Below, in pieces: positions 18,250-25,295 of a DNA stretch of 64,000 nt. The stretch's first letter is position 1. Each line of letters opens with the position of its first letter. The translations under genes and the position numbers were made by a program. Below the pieces are notes generated by a model. That model had not been told where the DNA came from, searched no databases, and saw only the letters and a program-made list of their open reading frames with translations. Source of the stretch: Bauldia sp. (GTDB lineage: Bacteria; Pseudomonadota; Alphaproteobacteria; Rhizobiales; Kaistiaceae); assembly GCA_037200845.1 (NCBI GenBank), contig JBBCGQ010000001.1, positions 868,001 to 932,000 of the forward strand. The letters run 5' to 3'.

Positions 18250-19050
18250 TTACGTAGTCGGCTTCGCGCCCTTAAGCGCCTGCCAGCTATTCTGCTGCGC
18301 CAGCATCTGCTTGAGATACGCGACGTTGGCCGCCGCCTGGTCGGGCGACAGTTCCGCCGACGCGATCTTCTGCGCCTCGTCGAAGCGCCCCTCGAGCCCC
18401 ACCACCAGCGCGAGGTTCTGCCGCACGCGGCTGTCGGCGGCAGGCGAGGCGATCGCCTGGCGCAGCAGCTTCTCCGCCTGCTTCAGGTCACCGGTCAGCA
18501 CATACGACATGCCGTAGTTGGAGAGCACCGACGGATCGCCCGGCGCCAGCGCCAGCGCCTTGGCGTAAAGCGCGCGCGCATCGTCGGTCCGGTTCATCTG
18601 GTCGAGGATGGCGCCTTCCGCCGACATCAGCTTCCAGTCCGGCTGCGCCGCATCCTCGGCGCGGCGGATCGTCGTCAGCGCGCTGTCGAGATCGCCGCTC
18701 GCCGCCTGCGCCTTGCCGAGCGCCGCCAGCACCGTGCGGTCGTCCGGAAAATCGAGCGCCGCCTTGCTGAGGATCACCACCGCCTGGTCCGCCTCGCCGG
18801 TACGCTGCAGCGCCACGGCATAGTTGAGCGCCGTGTCGCGATCCTTCGGCCGCGCCTCGTAGCGCTGGCCCCAGTAGGCCGCCGCCTTGTCGAAATCGTC
18901 CGGGGTCACCGGCTGCGCGATCGACGAGGTCATCATCGGGTCGGGCCCGGAGGTCGATTTGGCGCACCCGCCGAGCGCGAGCGCGACCGGCACCAGAACC
19001 GCGCCGGCAAGCAGCCGGCGGCGGAGCAAAACGAGGGGCAGCGGGGTCAT
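18250..19050 (-). CDS. TPR lipoprotein of the pilus locus (TadD-like)
   Basis: A 266-aa tetratricopeptide protein with a lipoprotein signal (L-G-G-C). Several TPR units are visible between about residues 55 and 225 (for example DTALNYAVALQRTGEADQAV and DPSVLSNYGMSYVLTGDLKQ). In Tad systems such a lipoprotein acts as a pilotin for the secretin. ATG 19050 is chosen over the start at 19092 because it places the basic N-region correctly. It converges on tadC across the repeats. A reverse TTAACCAT at 19113-19120 lies about 65 bases upstream. Confidence 0.85.
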   Translation of the reverse strand: MTPLPLVLLRRRLLAGAVLVPVALALGGCAKSTSGPDPMMTSSIAQPVTPDDFDKAAAYWGQRYEARPKDRDTALNYAVALQRTGEADQAVVILSKAALDFPDDRTVLAALGKAQAASGDLDSALTTIRRAEDAAQPDWKLMSAEGAILDQMNRTDDARALYAKALALAPGDPSVLSNYGMSYVLTGDLKQAEKLLRQAIASPAADSRVRQNLALVVGLEGRFDEAQKIASAELSPDQAAANVAYLKQMLAQQNSWQALKGAKPTT

Positions 19051-19099
19051 GAGGCGAGGGCCACTCCGTAGGGGAACCGTCGCATCGAGCAATATTCTG

Positions 19100-19120
19100 T
19101 TAACCCTAATGGATGGTTAA
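19100..19120 (-). promoter_or_regulatory. CtrA half-site-like motif between tadD and the aminopeptidase gene
   Basis: ATGGTTAA at 19113-19120 reads TTAACCAT on the minus strand, 63 bases before the tadD start, and a second TTAAC lies at 19100-19104. It matches the motif before cpaB, supporting shared regulation of the split pilus operons. Binding is inferred. Confidence 0.4.
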
Positions 19121-19177
19121 TTCCCTTGAATCGGCGCAGTTTTCCGCCATCTTGGCGACCTCACCCCGGAGGCCCCA

Positions 19178-20569
19178 TTGCCCGACAGACTGATTGATTC
19201 CGACGCCCCCGCGATTGCGGTCGATGCGGTCGCCGCCGACCGCCTGCCCGCCCACCTCGCCAAACTCGACCGCAAGGCCGCCGCCTGGTTCGGCGCCACC
19301 GGCTTCAGCGCCGCCGCCGGCGAGATCGCGCTGGTGCCCGAAACGGGGGCAGGCGAGGGCGCCATCGCCTCCATCCTGTTCGGCCTCGGCCGCGGCGACG
19401 ACACGCCGTCGCTGCTGCCGGGCAAGCTCGCCGCGTCGCTCCCCGCCGGCACGTATCGCCTGCGCGACGGCTTCGCCGATCCGGCGCTCGCCACGCTCGC
19501 CTTTGCCCTCGGCGCCTATCGCTTCACGCGCTACCGCGAAGACCGCGGCGCTGCCTGCCGCCTGGTCATCCCGTCCGGCGTCGATGGCGAGGAAATCGCC
19601 CGCATCGCCGACGCCGTCAACCTCGCCCGCGATCTCATCAACACCGGCCCCAACGACCTTGGACCCGCCGAGCTCGCCGCCGCCGCCGAAAGTCTGGCTA
19701 AGCGCCACAACGCCACCTTCCGCCAGATCGTCGGCGATGCGCTCATCGCCGACAACTTCCCGCTCATCCACGCCGTCGGCGCCGCTGCCTCGCCCGAGCG
19801 CGCGCCGCGCCTGATCGACATCCGCTGGGGCGACGAGAGCGACCCGAAGATCACCATCGTCGGCAAGGGCGTCGTCTTCGACACCGGCGGCCTCGACATC
19901 AAGCCGTCGTCCGGCATGCTGCTGATGAAGAAGGACATGGGCGGCGCCGCCAACGCGCTGGCGCTCGCCCACATGATCATGGGCGCCGGCCTCGCCGTGC
20001 GCCTACGCATCCTCATCCCCGCCGTCGAGAACGCCATCGCCGGCAACGCCTTCCGCCCCGGCGACGTATTCCGCAGCCGCAAGGGCCTCACCGTCGAGAT
20101 CGGCAACACCGACGCCGAGGGCCGCCTCATCCTCGCCGATGCGCTGACGCTCGCCGGCGAGGAGAACCCGGCGCTGATCGTCGACCTCGCGACGCTGACC
20201 GGCGCCGCCCGCACCGCGCTCGGCCCCGACGTCATCCCGATCTACACCGCCGACGACAACCTCGCCGCCGACCTCACCCGCCACGGCACCGCGGTCGCCG
20301 ATCCGGTGTGGCGGATGCCGCTCTGGTCGAACTACAACAGCCTGATCGAGTCGAAGATCGCCGACATCAACAACGCCGGCCAGTCGCCCTACGCCGGCTC
20401 GATCACCGCCGCGCTCTTCCTCCAGCGCTTCGTCCCCGATCCCGCACGCTGGCTCCATGCCGACATCTTCGCCTGGAACCCGGCAACCAGGCCGGGCCGC
20501 CCCGAAGGCGGCGAAGCCCAGGCCATCCGCGCCCTCTACGGGCTGCTGAAGGAGCGCCACGGCCCGTAG
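19178..20569 (+). CDS. M17 leucyl aminopeptidase family protein
   Basis: A cytosolic dizinc exopeptidase of 463 aa. The metal and catalytic motifs are present: G-K-G-V-V-F-D-T-G-G-L-D near 228-239, M-K-K-D-M-G-G-A near 246-253, and the signature N-T-D-A-E-G-R-L near 309-316. The start is a TTG at 19178 with GGAGG 8 bases upstream; no closer ATG keeps the N-terminus. In rhizobial genomes such genes often neighbour an NlpC/P60 gene, which is found here 2 kb downstream, suggesting a role in turnover of peptides from the cell wall. Confidence 0.9.
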   Translation: MPDRLIDSDAPAIAVDAVAADRLPAHLAKLDRKAAAWFGATGFSAAAGEIALVPETGAGEGAIASILFGLGRGDDTPSLLPGKLAASLPAGTYRLRDGFADPALATLAFALGAYRFTRYREDRGAACRLVIPSGVDGEEIARIADAVNLARDLINTGPNDLGPAELAAAAESLAKRHNATFRQIVGDALIADNFPLIHAVGAAASPERAPRLIDIRWGDESDPKITIVGKGVVFDTGGLDIKPSSGMLLMKKDMGGAANALALAHMIMGAGLAVRLRILIPAVENAIAGNAFRPGDVFRSRKGLTVEIGNTDAEGRLILADALTLAGEENPALIVDLATLTGAARTALGPDVIPIYTADDNLAADLTRHGTAVADPVWRMPLWSNYNSLIESKIADINNAGQSPYAGSITAALFLQRFVPDPARWLHADIFAWNPATRPGRPEGGEAQAIRALYGLLKERHGP

Positions 20570-20601
20570 GCCCGCCGCCGTCTTGGAGCCGACAATCATT
20601 G

Positions 20602-20618
20602 CGTGTAATAAATACACG
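20602..20618. promoter_or_regulatory. Short inverted repeat upstream of the GT8 gene
   Basis: cgtgta-ataaa-tacacg is a perfect 6-bp inverted repeat in a small AT-rich gap after the aminopeptidase stop. It could be part of an operator or promoter for the glycosyltransferase gene. Evidence is positional only. Confidence 0.3.
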
Positions 20619-20666
20619 TAGCGACTGTATGTGCGACGGTCGCCCTCCGTGTTGGTGGAGTCTGGC

Positions 20667-21620
20667 GTGCCGGGGCGTAACGCGGTTTTCCTGGTTACTG
20701 ACGAGAAGCTGTTCCCGGCTGCGGCGTTTGCCGCCGGGCGCCTCGCTGAACTCAACAATCGCAACGACACCGACATAATCGTCTTCACCGACGCCGCCGA
20801 CGAGCTCCGTCTTGCTCCTTCGCGCGCGTACCCGTTCGAGGTTGTGCCGATGGTGCAGCCGGACGGCGTCAACCTGCCGCCGACATATTTCCGGATATTC
20901 GTCCCGCCGCAATTGGCGAGCCGGTACAGCCGGCTCCTCTACCTCGACGTCGACACCTATGTCGAAAACGAAACTCCGTTCGCTCTCTTCGATCTAGATC
21001 TGCGTGGCCATGCGCTCGCGGCGGTCCGCGACTACGTCATCGCCTGTTCGCCGGACTGGGCCGAGATTCAGGCGGTCTTCGGCAGCCGGCATTTCAAGTA
21101 CTTCAACGCCGGCGTGCTGCTCATCGACACCGCCGGCTACGTCGCCAGGCACGCCTCGGAAAAAATGCTGCAGGTCATCGCGTCCGGAACCTCCGCCTTT
21201 CGCCACCGCGACCAATCCTCGCTCAATCATCATTTCAACGGCGACTTCGCCGAGCTGTCGCCCGCCTTCAACATGTTCGGCGTCGCTGAGGGCACACCGT
21301 TGCCGCTGGTTGCCCCGCCGGTGCTGACGCATTTCGTCTCCAGGCGCAAACCGTGGATGGGTCCGCTCTTCGGCAGCGACCACAAGGCAAGAGCCGAGAT
21401 GGAGCGTTTCTTCCCGACCTCGCCGTGGCCCAATTTCCTGGGCCGCTTCTACAACGCCGACGCCAAGGCTCCGCCCGGGCGTCCGCCCAATATCATTGGC
21501 GGCTTCCAGGGCCAGGCGCCGATTGCGCACTATCTGCGGGAGACGCCGTTCGCCGACGTCGCCGCCGGCCTCACCCGGCTCAACCTCGACGCCTTGCAAC
21601 GAGCGACCGCGCCGGCCTAG
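20667..21620 (+). CDS. Glycosyltransferase family 8 protein
   Basis: A retaining glycosyltransferase of about 317 aa that transfers a hexose from a nucleotide sugar, probably to LPS or another surface glycan. The GT8 hallmarks are the N-terminal NAVFLVTDE, the metal-binding L-D-V-D-T-Y motif near residue 93, YFNAGVLLIDT near 143, and the late H-F-V-S-R-R-K-P-W near 220. The GTG at 20667 is preferred because GGAG lies 6 bases upstream; an upstream GTG at 20631 has no ribosome binding site. It interrupts the aminopeptidase to NlpC/P60 neighbourhood and may be an insertion. The acceptor is unknown. Confidence 0.8.
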   Translation: MPGRNAVFLVTDEKLFPAAAFAAGRLAELNNRNDTDIIVFTDAADELRLAPSRAYPFEVVPMVQPDGVNLPPTYFRIFVPPQLASRYSRLLYLDVDTYVENETPFALFDLDLRGHALAAVRDYVIACSPDWAEIQAVFGSRHFKYFNAGVLLIDTAGYVARHASEKMLQVIASGTSAFRHRDQSSLNHHFNGDFAELSPAFNMFGVAEGTPLPLVAPPVLTHFVSRRKPWMGPLFGSDHKARAEMERFFPTSPWPNFLGRFYNADAKAPPGRPPNIIGGFQGQAPIAHYLRETPFADVAAGLTRLNLDALQRATAPA

Positions 21621-21660
21621 AAAGGTTCGGACCCGAAACGATCCCGCGGCAAAGCCCTTT

Positions 21661-22011
21661 ATGCCGATCGAGCTTCGCCCGAGCCAGGCACTGCGCCTCT
21701 GGCACGACGTCACCTTCGACCTCGTGCGCGCCGACGCGCGCGATCTCACGCTCCGCCAGATGGCCGTGCTGCTCGCCGTCTATCTCGATCCGCCGCCGCA
21801 CACCGTCCGCGGCCTCGCCGAAAAACTCGGCGTCACCAAGCCCGTCATCACCCGCGCCCTCGACACCATGGGCCGCCTCGGCCTGGTGACCCGCCGCCGC
21901 GACGAAGCCGATCGCCGCAACGTGCTGGTCTACCGCACGGTCGAAGGCTCCCTCGCCGTCGAACACCTGGGCGACGCCATCCTCGCCCGCCACCGCGACC
22001 TGCCGCCGTGA
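21661..22011 (+). CDS. MarR-family winged-helix regulator
   Basis: A 116-aa DNA-binding protein with a winged helix-turn-helix: LTLRQMAVLLAVYLD, then HTVRGLAEKLGVTKPVITRA as the recognition region (about 45-67), and the wing L-V-T-R-R-R-D-E-A-D-R-R-N near 75-87, the D-x-R-D/N-R hallmark of MarR. It is slightly short for MarR, with brief dimerisation helices. It follows the GT8 gene by 40 bp and its stop overlaps the GTG of the DUF559 gene, so it belongs to this small operon. Target and ligand are unknown. Confidence 0.75.
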   Translation: MPIELRPSQALRLWHDVTFDLVRADARDLTLRQMAVLLAVYLDPPPHTVRGLAEKLGVTKPVITRALDTMGRLGLVTRRRDEADRRNVLVYRTVEGSLAVEHLGDAILARHRDLPP

Positions 22012-22541
22012 TCGGATTTGATCGCACACTCGCCAAGACGGCCAGGGCGCATTCTCTCCGCGTCGGGCAAACCGACTGCGAACGCATCGTCTGGTCGCGG
22101 CTGCGATCCGGTCAGGTCGAAGGTGTCAGCTTTCGTCGCCAGCATCCGATCGGGCCGTACATCCTCGACTTCTATTGTCCGTCTTTGAAAATCGCGGTTG
22201 AAGTTGACGACGGTCAACACGGCGGGCCGAGTGATGCGCGCCGAGACGCGGTGTTACTCAGCCGTGGTATCGTGACTCTCCGCTTTTGGAATTCGGATGT
22301 AACGGAAAATCTCGACGGCGTGATGGAAGTCATACGTTCCACTATCCTCGATCGGCGCTCGCGGAAGCAGACCCCCTCCCGGCCTCCCCCTTTCAGGGGG
22401 AGGGGCGAGAGCGCGGATGCTGAGGCCCCTCCTCGTCATGCGCCCACCGATAGTCAAACTCCTCCCCCTGAAAGGGGGAGGGCGGGAGGGGGTCAACGCC
22501 GGCGGGTGAAAAGTCCACGCCGCCCAAAGTCCGCGCCATGA
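22008..22541 (+). CDS. DUF559 (Vsr/PD-(D/E)XK-like) protein with a repeat-encoded C-terminal tail
   Basis: The first ~117 residues form a DUF559 domain of the restriction-endonuclease fold. The key elements are ERIVWSRLRSGQVEG, F-R-R-Q-H-P-I-G, L-D-F-Y-C-P and the V-E-V-D-D-G-Q-H strand. The last ~60 residues are translated from two family C palindromes (P-P-P-F-R-G-R-G and P-P-P-E-R-G-R-A-G-G-G) and have no domain. The start is a GTG overlapping the MarR stop (GTGA) and the stop overlaps the next ATG (ATGA). The function of DUF559 proteins is unknown. The tail may be a passive read-through of a repeat insertion. Confidence 0.75.
   Translation: MIGFDRTLAKTARAHSLRVGQTDCERIVWSRLRSGQVEGVSFRRQHPIGPYILDFYCPSLKIAVEVDDGQHGGPSDARRDAVLLSRGIVTLRFWNSDVTENLDGVMEVIRSTILDRRSRKQTPSRPPPFRGRGESADAEAPPRHAPTDSQTPPPERGRAGGGQRRRVKSPRRPKSAP
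22371..22498. repeat. Family C palindromes inside the DUF559 reading frame
   Basis: Two copies in opposite orientation: ccccctttcagggggagggg at 22386-22405 and ctccccctgaaagggggagg around 22462-22482, each extended by cctcccggcc or gggcgggaggggg. The reading frame continues through both without a stop. Confidence 0.85.
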
Positions 22542-23380
22542 CCCTCGACCCGCGCACCAACGCCTACCGCCCCGACATCGCCGACGCCCGCCTCAAGGGC
22601 CAGGTGACCGCATCCCGTTTCGTCGAAGGCATGCCGCGCCGCGTCGTCGCCGACGCCGCCCCGATCAAGTCGACACCCGCCGCCGATGCGTCGCTCGCCA
22701 GCGAAGCGCTCCGCGGCGAAATCTTCACCGTCTTCGACGAGACCCCGGGAGGCTGGTCCTGGGGCCAGCTCCAGACCGACGGCTACGTCGGCTACGTCCC
22801 GACCGGCGCCCTCGGCCCCATCGCGCCCGAGCCGACGCACCGCGTCACCGCGCTCCGCGCCTTCCTCTATCCCGATCCCGACATGAAGCTGCCCGTCGCC
22901 GGCGTGCTCTCCTTCGCCAGCCGCGTCGCGCTCTACGGCGAGGTGACGACGCGCGGCACGGTCTACCGCCTGCTGGCCGACGGGAAAGGCGCCGTGGTCG
23001 CCGGCCAGGTGGCGCCGCTCGATACGCCGCCCGACAACGACTTCGTCGCCGCCGCCGAACGCTTCCTCAACGTCGCCTATCTCTGGGGTGGCCGCACCAG
23101 CCTCGGCCTCGATTGCTCGGCGCTGGTCCAGCTATCGCTCGCCGCCGCCGGCGTCAGCGCCCCGCGCGACACCGATATGCAGGAGCAGGCGCTTGGCGCC
23201 GCGATCGAGGGCGCCTCCCGCCGGGGCGATCTCGTCTTCTGGAAAGGCCACGTCGGCATCCTGATCGACGGCGAGAACCTGCTCCACGCCACCGGCCACG
23301 CCATGGCCGTGGTCATCGAGCCGCTTGCCGAAGTCGTCGCCCGCGCCGGCCAGCCGACATCGGTTCGCCGCCTGGTCTAG
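22538..23380 (+). CDS. NlpC/P60 family cysteine peptidase with SH3 domains
   Basis: A 280-aa peptidoglycan endopeptidase of the gamma-D-Glu-diamino acid type. The N-terminal two thirds contain two SH3-like modules (P-I-K-S-T-P near 44; G-W-S-W-G-Q-L-Q-T-D-G-Y-V-G-Y-V near 72-87). The NlpC/P60 domain starts near 168: YLWGGRTSLGLDCSALVQ with catalytic Cys near 192, G-D-L-V-F-W-K-G-H-V-G with His near 238, and L-L-H-A-T near 249. No signal peptide is seen, as in its rhizobial relatives. The ATG overlaps the DUF559 stop by four bases (ATGA). Confidence 0.88.
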   Translation: MTLDPRTNAYRPDIADARLKGQVTASRFVEGMPRRVVADAAPIKSTPAADASLASEALRGEIFTVFDETPGGWSWGQLQTDGYVGYVPTGALGPIAPEPTHRVTALRAFLYPDPDMKLPVAGVLSFASRVALYGEVTTRGTVYRLLADGKGAVVAGQVAPLDTPPDNDFVAAAERFLNVAYLWGGRTSLGLDCSALVQLSLAAAGVSAPRDTDMQEQALGAAIEGASRRGDLVFWKGHVGILIDGENLLHATGHAMAVVIEPLAEVVARAGQPTSVRRLV

Positions 23381-23412
23381 CGCGCCGAAGCCCTGCCTCG
23401 CCTCCGGCGCTC

Positions 23413-23490
23413 GTCCTCTCTCCTCGCAGGGGAGAGGGGACTTCGCCTCTTGAGAGCGAAGCGAACTAGAGGCGAAGGGTGAGGGCACCA
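23413..23490. repeat. GC-rich interrupted palindrome between convergent genes
   Basis: ctctcctcgcaggggagagg followed by gacttcgcctcttgagagcgaagcg...gaggcgaagggtgagggca forms two hairpins between the NlpC/P60 stop and the stop of the fused enzyme gene. It resembles the other intergenic repeat families and could end transcription from both sides. Confidence 0.6.
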
Positions 23491-23504
23491 CGCTGCCGGC
23501 GCGC

Positions 23505-25295
23505 CTAATACCCCGCCGCCCGATCGATCACATTCACCAGCCGCTCGCCCCGCTCGAACGCCTCGATCTGCCTGACGATCCCCGGCACCAGCGCCGCCGC
23601 CGCACTCGCTGCCGCGCAATGCGGCGTCACGATCACGTTCTCCCGCCCCCACAGCGGACTGCCCGCGGGCAGCGGCTCCGTCTCGAACACATCGAGGCTC
23701 GCGCCAGCCAACTCGCCGGCATCCAGCGCCGCGACGATATCGCCCTCCACCTGCAACCCGCCGCGCCCGGCATTGATCAGCACCGGACCGCCAAGCACCC
23801 CGTCGCGCGCCAGTTGCCGGAACAGCCCCATGTCGAGAATGCCGCGCGTCTCCGCCGTCAGCGGCAGCAGCACCACCAGAATATCCGTCCGCGCCAGAAA
23901 CGCGCCAAGCTGCTCCGGCCCGTGAAACGACGCGACGCCATCGATCGCCACCGGCCGCCGGCTCCAGCCCGCAACATCGAATCCCAGCCGCGCCAGCATT
24001 GCAGCCGCGTCGCGCCCGAGCACGCCCATGCCCATGATGCCGACGCGCACGTCGCCCGCCGCCGGCTGCGCCAGCTCGCGCCATTCCCGCCGCCGCTGCT
24101 GCGCGTCATACGTCCGCTGCCGCCGGTGGTGCATCAGCACCTGCAGCGTTACCCACTCGGTCATCCGCTGCGTCAGGTCCGGATCGACGACGCGCACGAT
24201 CGGCACATCCGGCAGATCGTCGCGGAACACGAGATGATCGACGCCGGCGCCGAGCGAAAATATCGCCCGCAAATTCGGCAGGCGCCGAAACAAATCGGCC
24301 GGCGGCCGCCACACCAGCGCATAGCCAACCGCCGCCGCGTCTCCGACCTCAGGCCACAGCACGATACGCCGCTCGGGCGCCGCCGCGCGTATCGGCGCCG
24401 CCCATTCTTCCTGGTTCCAGCCCGTGGCGGCGATGAGGATGCCACGGGCCTGACTGTCACTGGTCATGGCGCCACCGATCTTCGCTTCGTCGTAGAGTTC
24501 GCCGCGCGATATCAGCCGGTGGATAGGAGAGCCGCGCGACAGGCTGGCAAGCCCTCGCCGGATCTTTTCGTTCCACAGATGCACCGCCAGCGTATCGGGC
24601 GCGATCGCTGCGGCCGCGTCATACTCCGGGCTGAGCAGGCGGTCGGCCTCTTCGAAGGGGATCGGGTAGAAGACGCGATGCGGCCGCGCGTGTCGCGCCA
24701 GCCCCGCTGTCGTGAGCACATGGGTAAGCGCCAACGGTCCCGTCGCTCCCCACGGCAGATCGGCCGCGCCGAACACGGCCCCGGCCCGTTTCGCGGCCGC
24801 GAGGTTTTGCTGTGCCTGCAGCGGATACCACGGCATGATGGGCGACTGTGTGGTGAAGGTCGCGATCAGCGGCGTGAGCGCCGGCGAGTTCGCCGGCAAC
24901 CCGAGCACGGCATTGTTGATCGAATCCGGTGCTTGCCAGCCATAGACATGGCCGTCGCCGAGGCCGATCGGCTTGACGCAATAGACGTCGCAGTCGATCC
25001 ACAGCCCGAAGCCGCGGCGGAGCAGCTCGTATCGAAAATAGTCGGCAAAGATCGCGTAGCTGCCGGTCGCCTTGTGGCGGAAGACGCGGCTGGTCGCAAT
25101 CACGGCAGCCGCGTCGGCGAGCGTCACCCCGCTTGGCGCATCCTTCGGCGAGTCATAGCAGTGAAGCGTCACAGGCTGGCCGCGGCGGACAAACGAGGCG
25201 AGGCACGCTGCCGCGACCGGCCCTAGATTGCCGCCGATCCACAGCGCATGGCATGTCGGTATCGGCTCCGTCCCTCCAGCCAAGCGATCCCCCAC
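23505..25295 (-). CDS. Fused DXD glycosyltransferase and D-2-hydroxyacid dehydrogenase
   Basis: One uninterrupted 596-codon frame joins two enzymes. Residues 1 to about 270 resemble GT32-type sugar transferases: H-A-L-W-I-G-G near 16-22, F-A-D-Y-F-R-Y near 83-89 and the metal-binding D-C-D at 101-103. From Met277 (base 24467) on it matches glyoxylate/hydroxypyruvate reductases of the GhrA type: V-G-I-M-G-M-G-V-L-G (NAD-binding), the catalytic Arg in N-A-G-R-G-G, Glu in F-E-T-E-P, and His in T-P-H-C. All catalytic residues are present in both halves. The start is a GTG directly after the yejF stop. Either a real fusion or two genes whose boundary lost its stop; an internal start at 24467 could still give a free dehydrogenase of normal 320-aa length. 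Confidence 0.75.
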   Translation of the reverse strand: MGDRLAGGTEPIPTCHALWIGGNLGPVAAACLASFVRRGQPVTLHCYDSPKDAPSGVTLADAAAVIATSRVFRHKATGSYAIFADYFRYELLRRGFGLWIDCDVYCVKPIGLGDGHVYGWQAPDSINNAVLGLPANSPALTPLIATFTTQSPIMPWYPLQAQQNLAAAKRAGAVFGAADLPWGATGPLALTHVLTTAGLARHARPHRVFYPIPFEEADRLLSPEYDAAAAIAPDTLAVHLWNEKIRRGLASLSRGSPIHRLISRGELYDEAKIGGAMTSDSQARGILIAATGWNQEEWAAPIRAAAPERRIVLWPEVGDAAAVGYALVWRPPADLFRRLPNLRAIFSLGAGVDHLVFRDDLPDVPIVRVVDPDLTQRMTEWVTLQVLMHHRRQRTYDAQQRRREWRELAQPAAGDVRVGIMGMGVLGRDAAAMLARLGFDVAGWSRRPVAIDGVASFHGPEQLGAFLARTDILVVLLPLTAETRGILDMGLFRQLARDGVLGGPVLINAGRGGLQVEGDIVAALDAGELAGASLDVFETEPLPAGSPLWGRENVIVTPHCAAASAAAALVPGIVRQIEAFERGERLVNVIDRAAGY

